Positions 38,814-50,493 of a DNA stretch of 64,000 nt are shown here, piece after piece. The notes under the pieces are model-generated. The model had not been told where the DNA came from. It worked only from the letters and a program-made list of their open reading frames with translations, and searched no databases. The first letter of the stretch is position 1. Every line of letters begins with the position of its first letter. The position numbers and the translations under genes are program-made. Source of the DNA: Peptococcaceae bacterium (GTDB lineage: Bacteria > Bacillota > Desulfotomaculia > Desulfotomaculales > JACDOK01); NCBI GenBank assembly GCA_017656185.1, contig JACDOK010000002.1, forward strand, positions 72,768-136,767. Reading direction: 5' to 3'.

Positions 38814-40148
38814 ATGGTCCCAAATGAATTATTAGGCTTATGGACCCATGTGCTGCAGTCTTTACAAAAAAATATAAACCCCCAGTCTTTTGAAAACTGG
38901 ATAAAGCCTTTAAAACCGGTTGCCCATCACGACAACACGGTACTTTTTGAAGCTCCGGACCATTTTTCAAGAGATTGGCTTTCCGAGCGCTACGCCCCCC
39001 TCATTAAACAGTGCTTTAAAGACCTCCTTAATTATGAAGTGGGCGTTAAGTTTTTGCTTCCGGGGGAATTTCCACAAGTGGAGAAACCCCTATACTCTTC
39101 TGTGGAAAAGGGAGAAGAAGTCTTTCCAAATCTTAATCCCAAATACACCTTCAACAACTGGGTAATCGGTAACAACAACCGTTTTGCCCATGCGGCCGCG
39201 GTAGCGGTATCCGAAGCTCCAGCGCGTGCCTATAACCCCTTGTTTATTTACGGCGGTGTGGGACTGGGTAAAACCCATCTTATGCACGCCATAGGACACG
39301 CTATTCGCGACCGTTATCCTCAATTAAAGGTAGCTTACGTTACTACCGAAAAATTTACTAACGAACTGATCAACGCTATTAAGGACGACAAAACACCCCA
39401 TTTTCGTTCTAAATACCGTAGTATCGACATTCTCTTAATAGATGACATTCAATTCCTGGCCAAGAAAGAAAGCACCCAGGAAGAGTTTTTCCACACTTTC
39501 AACAGTCTTTACGAAGCGCGCAGGCAGATTGTAATTTCATGTGACCGTACCCCAAAAGAAATTCCCACTCTCGAGGAAAGGCTACGATCACGCTTCGAAT
39601 GGGGTTTGATTACTGACATCCAACCCCCGGATCTCGAAACCCGTGTTGCTATTCTACGCCAAAAGGCGCAAATGGAAGGGGTATCGGTTCCCGACGAAAC
39701 TTTGCTTTACATCGCCGACCGTATTCAATCGAATATAAGGGAACTTGAGGGGGCCTTTATTCGGGTTACGGCCTTCGCTAATCTTACAAAAGAGGAAATC
39801 ACACCCGATCTGGCGGCCGAGGTTCTAAAAGATATCATACCCGCCAAAAAGCGCCGCCCCATCAACTGTGCCCTCATTCAGGAAGTTGTAGCAAGCTATT
39901 TCCGGCTGAAGGTGGATGATCTCAAAGCGAAAAAACGTACGAGAACGATCGCCTATCCCAGGCAGATAGCAATGTATCTTACGCGCGAACTAACAGACCT
40001 GTCCCTCCCCAGAATTGGTACGGAGTTCGGGGGACGTGACCATACGACGGTTCTCCATGCCTATGAAAAAATAGCCAAAGAAATTCAGGTGGATCAAAGT
40101 TTACAGGAAATAGTCAACGAGTTAATCACACGTATCAAAAAACAGTAA
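38814..40148 (+). CDS. dnaA: Chromosomal replication initiator protein DnaA
   Basis: NPLFIYGGVGLGKTHLMHAIGH, IDDIQFLAKKESTQEEFFHTFN, GGRDHTTVLHAYEKI. Confidence 0.98.
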   Translation: MVPNELLGLWTHVLQSLQKNINPQSFENWIKPLKPVAHHDNTVLFEAPDHFSRDWLSERYAPLIKQCFKDLLNYEVGVKFLLPGEFPQVEKPLYSSVEKGEEVFPNLNPKYTFNNWVIGNNNRFAHAAAVAVSEAPARAYNPLFIYGGVGLGKTHLMHAIGHAIRDRYPQLKVAYVTTEKFTNELINAIKDDKTPHFRSKYRSIDILLIDDIQFLAKKESTQEEFFHTFNSLYEARRQIVISCDRTPKEIPTLEERLRSRFEWGLITDIQPPDLETRVAILRQKAQMEGVSVPDETLLYIADRIQSNIRELEGAFIRVTAFANLTKEEITPDLAAEVLKDIIPAKKRRPINCALIQEVVASYFRLKVDDLKAKKRTRTIAYPRQIAMYLTRELTDLSLPRIGTEFGGRDHTTVLHAYEKIAKEIQVDQSLQEIVNELITRIKKQ

Positions 40149-40275
40149 ACAGGTCTATACACAAAACAAAAAACGCAGGAAAAATAGTTTCGAAAAACTT
40201 TTGCACATATCACCAGTCTCTACTATAACTACTGCTACATGTTACTTAAGTACATGGATAAGGGAGAGATGTGCC

Positions 40276-41382
40276 ATCCGTTTCGAAACAACCAGAGACA
40301 ACCTCCTGGCGGGTATTACCATAGTGCATCGAGCTGTCGCCACCCGCAGCCCGATGCCCGTCTTAAGCGGCATTCTCATCGAAGCGCAGGAAAATGCCCT
40401 CAGGCTTACGGGCACTGATTTAGAGCTGAGCATTACCTATTCCGTTCCGGCGGAAGTTATTGCTCCAGGCACAATAGTGCTGCCGGCACGCTACTTATCA
40501 GACATTGTCAGGCGTTTACCGGCCGGAAGGGTCGGTGTTATGGCCGATTTGTCTTCATCTAATGTGACTCTCCGGTACGGGCGGGCGGAAGCCCACCTTA
40601 TCGGCTTTAATGCCGACGAGTTTCCGCGTTTGCCCGAAGTTACGCCTAAAATCGAATTAACCCTCGACGGTGAGTTACTCAGGGAAGTAATTAAACAGGT
40701 TGTCTATGCCGTAGGACAGGACGAACTGCGGCCGATATTCACCGGTGTATTGTTGGAGGTGGCCGACGAGGAGTTAAGGGCTGTGGCGACCGATACGCAT
40801 CGGTTAGCCTTAAGGCGTTCCGAACTGGCGGGGTACGAAGGACAGTTGACGAACATTGTGGTGCCGGGTAAAGCCTTAAGTGAACTGAGCCGTATCCTGG
40901 CGGGTGGAGAAGAGGAAGTACGTGTGGCCGTCGCAGAGAATTATATTGCGCTGGATAGCGGTGCCATACGAATGACCAGCCGTTTAATCGACGGCCAGTA
41001 TCCCGATTACCGGCAGGTCATCCCGGGAAGTTATCGTACCAGAATTTCCGGCATGGACACCGATGAACTGTTACGCACGGTAGAGCGTGTAGCCATTATG
41101 TCCCGTGAGGACGGGCCGGTCATCCTTTTGGAAAATAGTGACGGTACGCTGGTGATTTCGGCCCAGTGCCAGGCCGGGAGCATTAGGGAAGAACTCCCGG
41201 CAACTATTGAGGGTGAAGATTTTAAAGTGGCCATTAACGCCACTTATATCGCGGAAGCATTAAAAGCCTCCGCCAGCCAAGAGATAACTCTGGAGCTGAA
41301 CGGTAACTATGGGCCGGCTATTATCCGCTCCAAAGATAATCTCGATTATTTGGCTCTGATATTGCCGATTCGCCTCGCTTAA
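40276..41382 (+). CDS. dnaN: DNA polymerase III beta subunit (sliding clamp); apparent ATC start codon
   Basis: (I/M)RFETTRDNLLAGITIVHRAVATRSPMPVLSGILIEAQ; ORF track opens at TTG 40201 but homology begins at ATC 40276. Confidence 0.9.
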   Translation: MRFETTRDNLLAGITIVHRAVATRSPMPVLSGILIEAQENALRLTGTDLELSITYSVPAEVIAPGTIVLPARYLSDIVRRLPAGRVGVMADLSSSNVTLRYGRAEAHLIGFNADEFPRLPEVTPKIELTLDGELLREVIKQVVYAVGQDELRPIFTGVLLEVADEELRAVATDTHRLALRRSELAGYEGQLTNIVVPGKALSELSRILAGGEEEVRVAVAENYIALDSGAIRMTSRLIDGQYPDYRQVIPGSYRTRISGMDTDELLRTVERVAIMSREDGPVILLENSDGTLVISAQCQAGSIREELPATIEGEDFKVAINATYIAEALKASASQEITLELNGNYGPAIIRSKDNLDYLALILPIRLA

Positions 41383-41393
41383 CGGGGGATTCC

Positions 41394-42482
41394 GTGTACC
41401 TAACTCGTCTGGAAGCCAGGGATTTTCGTAACTACCGGCATATTGATTTGAGGCCGCACCCCGGCCTCAATATCATTTGCGGTGCCAATGCCCAAGGGAA
41501 AACCAATTTCTTGGAAGCTATTTGTACCGTTTTACGGGGGTTTTCTTTTCGTACTTCACGCGGCGCCGATATGATTCGATGGCAGGCTCGGCAGGCGGTC
41601 GTCAAGGGTGAAGTAGCAACAGCCACCGGCTCGAACTTACTGGAAATTATGATTGACCCGCAGGGCAAAAAGGTTGCCGTCGGCGGGCAGCCCGTCGCCA
41701 AGCATGCATTGGCGAGGTTTTTGGGTGTGGTTGTTTTTACCCCCGAAGACTTGTGGTTGATCAAGGGGGGGCCTGGCGAAAGAAGGCGCTTTATTGATCT
41801 GGAACTCGGGTTTTTATCCCCGGATTACTGGAATTTGGTCAGGGACTTTCGTCGAGCCCTGTCTCAGCGCAATAGTCTTTTGAAAAACGGGCAAACTCGC
41901 GGAGATTTGTTTGACTTGTGGACGCGGCAGTTTTGTGATTATGCCGGCAGGTTGCTGGCCTACCGCCTGCACGTTTTGAAGAAATTTGCGCCCTATGTCC
42001 GCAGGTGTTTCAGGGCTTTGGGCGGTGAAGAACTAAGCCTGCGCTATGTGAGTTCGATAGAGATAAGCGGTGATGATCCGGGTGAATTAAGCGCGACACT
42101 GTACCATAACCTGCAGAAACAGCGTGAAGACGATTTACGTTATCACCGTACCGGTATCGGGCCGCATCGCGATGACCTGGCGTTCTACCTGAACGGTAAA
42201 GATGCCCGGGTTTATGCCTCCCAGGGGCAACAGCGTTCAATTGTTTTGGCCCTCAAATGGGGGCAGGTGGATTTATGGCAGGATCATACGGGGGAAACGC
42301 CGGTTGTATTGTTAGATGATGTCATGTCTGAGCTGGATTATCAGAGGCGAAACCGTTTGATGGAAACGCTCCGGGAGAGGGCCCAGATATTTTTAACAGC
42401 AGGAGAATTAGAAGAATCAGCGAAAAAAATGGGAGGGAAAGTATTTTTAGTACACCAGGGAACTATCAGGGAGGAGGGTTAG
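41394..42482 (+). CDS. recF: DNA replication and repair protein RecF
   Basis: LTRLEARDFRNYRHIDLRPHPGLNIICGANAQGKTNFLEAI; GTG start. Confidence 0.96.
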   Translation: MYLTRLEARDFRNYRHIDLRPHPGLNIICGANAQGKTNFLEAICTVLRGFSFRTSRGADMIRWQARQAVVKGEVATATGSNLLEIMIDPQGKKVAVGGQPVAKHALARFLGVVVFTPEDLWLIKGGPGERRRFIDLELGFLSPDYWNLVRDFRRALSQRNSLLKNGQTRGDLFDLWTRQFCDYAGRLLAYRLHVLKKFAPYVRRCFRALGGEELSLRYVSSIEISGDDPGELSATLYHNLQKQREDDLRYHRTGIGPHRDDLAFYLNGKDARVYASQGQQRSIVLALKWGQVDLWQDHTGETPVVLLDDVMSELDYQRRNRLMETLRERAQIFLTAGELEESAKKMGGKVFLVHQGTIREEG

Positions 42483-42484
42483 CG

Positions 42485-42733
42485 TTGTTTCTGCATCTCG
42501 GTGACGATGTGATGGTCTTGCAGAAGGATATCATTGCGGTGATAGATATTCAGACCAAGGTTGCGACTTCCACACGTGATTTTTTGAAATATGCGCGCGA
42601 TGAGCGTCTGGTGCACGCCATTGTGGAAGAAGATAAGCAGAGGTCATTCGTTATTACCACGGATAAAATCTACCTTTCGCCTATTTCCTGCGGCACTCTT
42701 AGAAAAAGAGCCGGTCTCAAGTTTACATCATAA
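42485..42733 (+). CDS. remB: Extracellular matrix regulator RemB (DUF370)
   Basis: MFLHLGDDVMVLQKDIIAVIDIQTKVATSTRDFLKYARDE; between recF and gyrB as in Bacillus. Confidence 0.9.
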   Translation: MFLHLGDDVMVLQKDIIAVIDIQTKVATSTRDFLKYARDERLVHAIVEEDKQRSFVITTDKIYLSPISCGTLRKRAGLKFTS

Positions 42734-42763
42734 CAGTATCAGGTGCACTTGTTCCGGTTTCGT

Positions 42764-42794
42764 GCCATGCCCAAAACGGGCATTTTTATTTTGC
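42764..42794 (+). terminator. Intrinsic terminator after remB
   Basis: ATGCCCAAAACGGGCATTTTTATTTT. Confidence 0.75.
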
Positions 42795-42908
42795 AAAGCG
42801 TTCCCCAATTCGATCTTCAGGAGCACAGCATAGCGGGAGCGGCGTAAGCAAAGTTATTGAGACAACCCTGGATTTTATGGTAATATATAATATTAGAGCG
42901 ATCTTTAA

Positions 42909-44825
<1,917 letters not shown>

Positions 44826-44883
44826 ATAATTTATGGTGACGATATCATTAACATTTTTGCTTTAAGGGCTGAGGGATGGGAAA

Positions 44884-44916
44884 AGAACAGCTTACAAACG
44901 AGCTGTTCTTTTTTAT
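44884..44916 (+). terminator. Terminator of gyrB
   Basis: AGAACAGCT-TACAAACG-AGCTGTTCTTTTTT. Confidence 0.88.
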
Positions 44917-44947
44917 TTATCCCCAGAGTTATCCTCCTGATCCACAG
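44916..44947. repeat. DnaA-box-like direct repeat, copy 1
   Basis: TTTATCCCCAGAGTTATCCTCCTGATCCACAG; 28/32 identical to 46508-46539. Confidence 0.85.
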
Positions 44948-45497
44948 CTAATATAATCCCTAATAGACAAATTCAAAAGACACTATTCCCATGATTATCC
45001 TTTTTGTCCACAACCGGAAAAATTATGGCTTATTATGTAAAATAATGTGTGTTTATGGTATACCTGTTTAATTAGTGTAAGCCTTATGTTTTCTAATACT
45101 TAAAGATTTGAGAGTGCGTTTACTGTTAAATATTACCAGATTTCATAGTACCAGTTAAAAATAAAAAATTATTAATCTCCACAAGGAAAAGCAAATTGCA
45201 AATCCTAAAATCAGGCGCAAAATAACAAAATCACCGGTATATTACGATAGTTTTAAAATAAGTTTATTATACTTTGATTTTATAAACGCTGCACCACATG
45301 CTTAATAAAACTCAAAAACCCCTCCACAATTTTGTCGTTATCATCCACAGGGTCAGATCTAGTTTAAAATTCCTTAACATGCTCCAATTTTCGACCTTAT
45401 TGTTATCAATATCACAAAAGGTACCGCCGTCCCAAGCACCCTTTATGACTAAAAAATGAATTAACTGGTAATTGATACTAACAAAGGGGGGACAACG

Positions 45498-45581
45498 GTG
45501 AGTAGAATTCTCGGATTACTGAAAAAATTATGGCCTTTCAATCGTAGGGGAGAACTTCCCGAAAACCAAAAACAGCAATAA
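45498..45581 (+). CDS. 27-aa small ORF, MSRILGLLKKLWPFNRRGELPENQKQQ
   Basis: GTG start with strong SD (AAAGGGGGGACAACGGTG); followed by its own terminator; absent from the ORF track. Confidence 0.55.
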   Translation: MSRILGLLKKLWPFNRRGELPENQKQQ

Positions 45582-45637
45582 TTTGGTTGATAATTGATTA
45601 TTATGGTTATATATGGGAAAAATCCGGTCCATTCTTA

Positions 45638-45685
45638 GAGGAGCACAAGGCGTTTTATAAGAGCCTCTGTGCTCTTTTTGTCTTT
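45638..45685 (+). terminator. Intrinsic terminator after the 27-aa ORF
   Basis: GAGGAGCACAAGGC…GCCTCTGTGCTCTTTTTGTC. Confidence 0.75.
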
Positions 45686-45767
45686 GACCGGTTCTAATTG
45701 CCCCTGGTGCCAGTATTTATTCAATATCATGATTTTGCCGCGTTCCGAACCCGGGGAGTGATATTAA

Positions 45768-46499
45768 ATGCACGTATTCCTGGCTTTGCGGCGCAAAATC
45801 GTTGCTGAAGTCTTTCTGCTGGCGCTTTTTGTAACTGCTTTGGGAACAGTTACAGTAGTGTTTTCGGCTCCGCCAGGTTCATGTATAAACATTGTCATTG
45901 ATCCGGGCCACGGTGGAGAGGACCCGGGAGCACTGGATAGGGAGGGGCATGAAGAAGAAGATATCAATCTGGCAGTGGCCTTGTACCTGGCGGATTACCT
46001 AAAGGCACAAGGTTTTAACGTAATTTTGACAAGGCGTTATGATACCGATTATGTACTACCTAAGCCTTTTCGGAAAGGAAAAACCAAGAAAAGATGCGAC
46101 CTTGACCGGCGTATCGCCCTGGCCGTGCGGCATTACGCCAGCGCATACATAAGCCTGCACGTCAATACGGGAAGGCCTTCTTCACGTGGTGCCGAAAGTT
46201 ATTATCACCCTAAATCCCTGGATAGTAAGATCCTGGCGGAAAGTATCCAGCAGGAACTTTGGTCTTTACCGGGTATGCCCAAGAAAAAGGCCCGGCCGGC
46301 TAATTATTACCTTTTGAGCCGTACACCCATGGCATCGGTGATCGTTGAGATGGGGTATCTGACTAATCCTGTTGAACGCCGCAACCTTTTAAATCCCGCC
46401 TACCAAAAGCAACTGGCTCAAGCCCTTTCCCGCGGTATTGTTTTGTATTGCCAGCGCAAGGCTCTCCGAAACGTCCCAACCTTTTGCCCGGCTTTCTGA
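45768..46499 (+). CDS. N-acetylmuramoyl-L-alanine amidase (CwlD-like, Amidase_3)
   Basis: INIVIDPGHGGEDPGALDREGHEEEDINLAVALYLADYL, SLHVNTGRPSSRGAESYYHP, VEMGYLTNPVERRNL. Confidence 0.92.
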   Translation: MHVFLALRRKIVAEVFLLALFVTALGTVTVVFSAPPGSCINIVIDPGHGGEDPGALDREGHEEEDINLAVALYLADYLKAQGFNVILTRRYDTDYVLPKPFRKGKTKKRCDLDRRIALAVRHYASAYISLHVNTGRPSSRGAESYYHPKSLDSKILAESIQQELWSLPGMPKKKARPANYYLLSRTPMASVIVEMGYLTNPVERRNLLNPAYQKQLAQALSRGIVLYCQRKALRNVPTFCPAF

Positions 46500-46507
46500 A
46501 ATTCCTT

Positions 46508-46539
46508 TTTATCCCCAGAATTATCCTCCGTATTCACAG
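46508..46539. repeat. DnaA-box-like direct repeat, copy 2
   Basis: TTTATCCCCAGAATTATCCTCCGTATTCACAG. Confidence 0.85.
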
Positions 46540-46775
46540 GTGTGCTTCCCGGATTTTTAGGGTATCCCTTTCGAATTCATGTTTTAGACAGGATTAACAG
46601 GATGTACCAGGATAATATGTTTTAAGTTAAAATGGGAATATCGACCACACTGCTGGTGGTTGTGGGCTTGGTCCTAATTACTTGACGCCTGTTTTACCCC
46701 TATGGCTTTTTGAAATACTATAGTATAAAATAAGGAATAACATGGCTATTTCTGTGCTTGAAGGAGGCAAAATAG

Positions 46776-49199
46776 TTGGCCGTTAACCCGGGTAAAGTGA
46801 TACCTATTGATATCAATGACGAAATGAAGCAGTCCTACCTGGACTACGCCATGAGCGTGATTGTGGGACGGGCCCTGCCCGATGTCCGGGACGGGCTGAA
46901 ACCGGTGCACCGGCGTATTTTATACGCGATGCACAATCTCGGCATTACGCCGGACAAGCCGCACCGCAAGTCGGCTTACGTGGTAGGTGAAGTACTTGCC
47001 AAATACCACCCGCACGGGGACTCCGCCGTTTATGATGCCCTGGTGCGTTTGGCGCAGGATTTTTCCTGTCGCTACCCGCTTATAAACGGTCACGGCAATT
47101 TCGGTTCCATTGACGGTGATGCGGCGGCCGCAATGCGGTACACGGAAGCACGCATGTCACCTATTGCGCCGCAATTACTGGCCGATATTGAAAAGAACAC
47201 GGTCGATTTTATTCCTAACTACGACGGCACCAGCAAGGAGCCGGTGGTCCTGCCGTCACGTTTTCCCAACCTGCTTGTTAACGGGTCTTCGGGCATCGCA
47301 GTTGGGATGGCTACTAACATCCCGCCGCACAACTTAACAGAGGTCGTTAACGGCCTAATTCATCTCATCGATCACCCTGAAGCCGGCGTTGACGAGCTTA
47401 TGCGGTATATTCCGGGACCGGATTTCCCGACGGCCGGCATCATTCTGGGTAATGACGGCATTAAGCGCGCCTACCGTACCGGCCGGGGCACCATTAAAAT
47501 ACGCGGTCGTGCCACCATTGAGAAAAAGGGTAACAAACAGGTCATTATTATTACCGAGCTGCCATACCAGGTAAACAAAGCACGGTTGGTGGAAAAAATC
47601 GCCGAACTGGTGCGGGAAAAGAAAATTGCCGGCATCAGCGATTTGCGGGACGAGTCGGACCGCAAGGGTATGCGTATTGTCATTGAAGTCCGCCGTGATG
47701 CCAACGCCAACGTGGTGCTCAATCACCTGTACAAACATACCCAGTTACAGGAGACTTTTGGCGTGATTATGTTGGCCCTGGTGGACGGGGAACCCAAGGT
47801 TCTGGGTTTAAAGGATGTACTGTACCATTACCTGCAGCACCAGAAGGACGTTATTATTCGCCGGACGAAATTCAATTTGGAAAAGGCCCGCGAGCGGCTG
47901 CATATTGTAGAGGGCTTGCGTATTGCCCTGCAGCACCTGGACGATGTTATCACTACCATCCGCCGTTCGAGAGACGTCAGCGAAGCGCGGCAGGCTTTGA
48001 TGGATAATTTCGGTCTGACCGAGAAACAGGCCCAGGCCATTTTGGACATGCGGCTCCAGCGGTTAACCGCGTTAGAGCGCGAGAAGCTGGAGGCGGAGTA
48101 CCGGGATCTTTTGGCTAAGATTGAGTACTTTGAAGCGATCCTGGCCTCAGAAGCGAAAGTGCTCGAGGTCATTAAGGATGAACTTGCCGTCATCAGGGAT
48201 AAATTCGGCGACGAGCGGCGTACCGAAATTACCTTTGATGACAGCGAATTGAAACCGGAGGACCTCATTCCCCGCGAAGAAGTGGTCGTTACCATTACCC
48301 GCTACGGTTACGCCAAGCGCATTGCGGCCGCCGCTTACCGCAGCCAGCGCCGGGGAGGACACGGTATTACCGGTATCGAACCCAAAACGGCTGATTTTGT
48401 GCAGCATTTCTTTGTTACTAACACCCATGATCACCTGCTCTTTTTTACGAATAAGGGGAAAGTATACCGGCTGAAGGTGTATGGAATTCCGGCTGCCGGG
48501 CGGCACGCGCGGGGCACGGCTTTGGTTAACCTTATCCCGCTAAGTGATAAAGAGTGGGTGACTGCGGTCATTCCTGTACGCAGTTTTGATAATGCGTACC
48601 TCTTTATGGTCACCCGTCGCGGTATTGTCAAAAAGACGCGTCTGGAAGAATACGATACCGTACGGCGGGACGGCGTTATTGCCCTTAGTCTGGACGAAGG
48701 GGACCGGCTGGTTGATGTGAAAATCACCAACGGTAAACAGGAAATTATTTTGGGGACCAGAAACGGTATGGCCATACGTTTCAATGAAACCGATGTGCGG
48801 CCAATGGGCCGGACGGCGCGAGGAGTACGCGGGATAACGCTGGATGATGACGATTACGTAATCGGGATGGATATTGTTCATCCCGGAGGGCGGGTACTGA
48901 CGGTAACTGAAAAGGGATACGGCAAACTTACCCCGCTAGAAGAATTCCGGACCCAATCACGCGGCGGAAAGGGGCTGATAGCCAGCCGTGTTACTGCGCG
49001 TAACGGTAATGTTGTGGGTTTGAAAGTATTTCACGATCAATCGGAAGAATTTATGATGGTTAGTAAAAACGGGGTGGTAATTCGCCTTAAGGTCAAGGAT
49101 GTATCGGAGTTTGGCCGCGCCACTCAGGGTGTCGTGTTGATGCGCCTGGGGGCAGGCGATTCTGTAGTAGCCGTGGCCAGAATTGCCAAAGAAGAATAA
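46776..49199 (+). CDS. gyrA: DNA gyrase subunit A
   Basis: [50 protein letters not shown] start. Confidence 0.98.
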   Translation: MAVNPGKVIPIDINDEMKQSYLDYAMSVIVGRALPDVRDGLKPVHRRILYAMHNLGITPDKPHRKSAYVVGEVLAKYHPHGDSAVYDALVRLAQDFSCRYPLINGHGNFGSIDGDAAAAMRYTEARMSPIAPQLLADIEKNTVDFIPNYDGTSKEPVVLPSRFPNLLVNGSSGIAVGMATNIPPHNLTEVVNGLIHLIDHPEAGVDELMRYIPGPDFPTAGIILGNDGIKRAYRTGRGTIKIRGRATIEKKGNKQVIIITELPYQVNKARLVEKIAELVREKKIAGISDLRDESDRKGMRIVIEVRRDANANVVLNHLYKHTQLQETFGVIMLALVDGEPKVLGLKDVLYHYLQHQKDVIIRRTKFNLEKARERLHIVEGLRIALQHLDDVITTIRRSRDVSEARQALMDNFGLTEKQAQAILDMRLQRLTALEREKLEAEYRDLLAKIEYFEAILASEAKVLEVIKDELAVIRDKFGDERRTEITFDDSELKPEDLIPREEVVVTITRYGYAKRIAAAAYRSQRRGGHGITGIEPKTADFVQHFFVTNTHDHLLFFTNKGKVYRLKVYGIPAAGRHARGTALVNLIPLSDKEWVTAVIPVRSFDNAYLFMVTRRGIVKKTRLEEYDTVRRDGVIALSLDEGDRLVDVKITNGKQEIILGTRNGMAIRFNETDVRPMGRTARGVRGITLDDDDYVIGMDIVHPGGRVLTVTEKGYGKLTPLEEFRTQSRGGKGLIASRVTARNGNVVGLKVFHDQSEEFMMVSKNGVVIRLKVKDVSEFGRATQGVVLMRLGAGDSVVAVARIAKEE

Positions 49200-49218
49200 T
49201 TCTGTGGGGGTGTAAACG

Positions 49219-49671
49219 ATGATAAACAACGTCTTGGTACCTACCGACGGCTCCGAGTATTCCATGCGGGCGGCCAAGTATGCTGCCCAACTGGCTGAAC
49301 TCAATCCCGACATCAAAGTGACAGTTTTTACTGTTGATTCGGTACCCCGCCGGTTTGTGGAACGGCACCTGTACTGGGTGGCGGCCGACAAGGGTAAGCA
49401 GGGCAAAAATATCGAGGATATGTTTGCCGAAGAGCGCAACCGCATTCTGGAACAGACAGAAGCCATATTCAAGGAAAAGGGTATCGAGGTGAAATGCGAT
49501 CACAGCGCCGGCAATCCGGCCGAAGAGATCTGTGAGTATGCCCGGACGCATGATATTCAACTGATTATAATGGGTACCCGGGGCATGAGCGGTTTACAGG
49601 AAATATTTATGGGCAGTGTCAGCCATAAGGTACTGCATTTATCTCCGTGTCCCGTGATCCTTGTCAAGTAA
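49219..49671 (+). CDS. Universal stress protein (UspA family)
   Basis: NVLVPTDGSEYSMRAAKYAAQLA...IIMGTRGMSGLQEIFMGSVSHKVLHLSPCPVILVK. Confidence 0.93.
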   Translation: MINNVLVPTDGSEYSMRAAKYAAQLAELNPDIKVTVFTVDSVPRRFVERHLYWVAADKGKQGKNIEDMFAEERNRILEQTEAIFKEKGIEVKCDHSAGNPAEEICEYARTHDIQLIIMGTRGMSGLQEIFMGSVSHKVLHLSPCPVILVK

Positions 49672-49682
49672 GGGGGAGAATC

Positions 49683-50117
49683 ATGGCTTTCAATATTCTT
49701 CTGGCTGCCGATGGATCGAATCCGTCCTTCCGTGCCGCTGAAAAAGTGTTGGAACTGCTGCGTATGAACCCTGAAATTAACGTCACGGTAATTACGGTTT
49801 ATCCGGGTGGGGAAGCGGCAGCGGACAACGATTTCTCTTTTGTAATGAATGAAAATATCAAGGATGCCATTGACGAGCAGCTAAGAAAGACTACTGATAA
49901 ATACCGGGAGTTTTTCAAGGCGGCAGGGTTTGATGTTGACGTCCAGCACAGGTATGGCGATCCCGCTGAACGGGTCTGCCGTTTTGCTGAAAACCGTAAT
50001 TATGACCTGGTGGTGGTCGGCACCCGCGGGCTTAAAGGTTTCGAGGGCCTTGTGCTCGGCAGCGTGGCACACAAGATCATTCACAGGTGTAAGATGCCGG
50101 TAATGCTGGTGAGGTAA
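49683..50117 (+). CDS. Universal stress protein (UspA family), tandem copy
   Basis: MAFNILLAADGSNPSFRAAEKVLELL...VVVGTRGLKGFEGLVLGSVAHKIIHRCKMPVMLVR. Confidence 0.93.
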   Translation: MAFNILLAADGSNPSFRAAEKVLELLRMNPEINVTVITVYPGGEAAADNDFSFVMNENIKDAIDEQLRKTTDKYREFFKAAGFDVDVQHRYGDPAERVCRFAENRNYDLVVVGTRGLKGFEGLVLGSVAHKIIHRCKMPVMLVR

Positions 50118-50120
50118 ATA

Positions 50121-50172
50121 GTGAGCAGTAAGCAGGAAACAGTAAACAGTAAACAGTAAACAGTAAACAGTA
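50121..50172 (+). repeat. Heptameric array (AGTAAAC)n immediately after the uspA stop
   Basis: GTGAGCAGTAAGCAGGAAACAGTAAACAGTAAACAGTAAACAGTAAACAGTAA. Confidence 0.88.
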
Positions 50173-50303
50173 ATCGGGATTGGTAATTGTGATTTAGGGC
50201 CTATTGGTTCTTATGGGCCCTTTTATTTTATTTGGCCCAATGGCGGCTCCATATTCCCGATGTCGGTGATATCTTGGATGCTATTGATGTTCAGCAGCGT
50301 TAT

Positions 50304-50348
50304 CCAGCACTCAGATAAGCACCAAATGCAAGCCAACCTGAGTGCTGG
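50304..50348. repeat. Dispersed inverted-repeat element, short-loop copy
   Basis: CCAGCACTCAG (50304-50314) / CTGAGTGCTGG (50338-50348). Confidence 0.85.
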
Positions 50349-50381
50349 AGGGCGAATGACAGCAAGCGGAGCAAATCTCTA

Positions 50382-50419
50382 ATGGATACTCTACTGAATT
50401 TCTACTGGATCTCTACCGT
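50382..50419 (-). repeat. 11/12-nt tandem array (GTAGARATYCA)n, minus orientation
   Basis: ATGGATACTCTACTGAATTTCTACTGGATCTCTACCGT. Confidence 0.75.
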
Positions 50420-50493
50420 CGTTATTGTCAATCCGCTGCGGGTGTTATAATATATGGGACGTAAAGACTTAGGAGAAGCGGAGGCGTGTGTAT

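Noticed and set aside
40201-40275. N-terminal extension of dnaN from TTG 40201
   Set aside because: No SD, and the 25 residues do not resemble beta-clamp N-termini.
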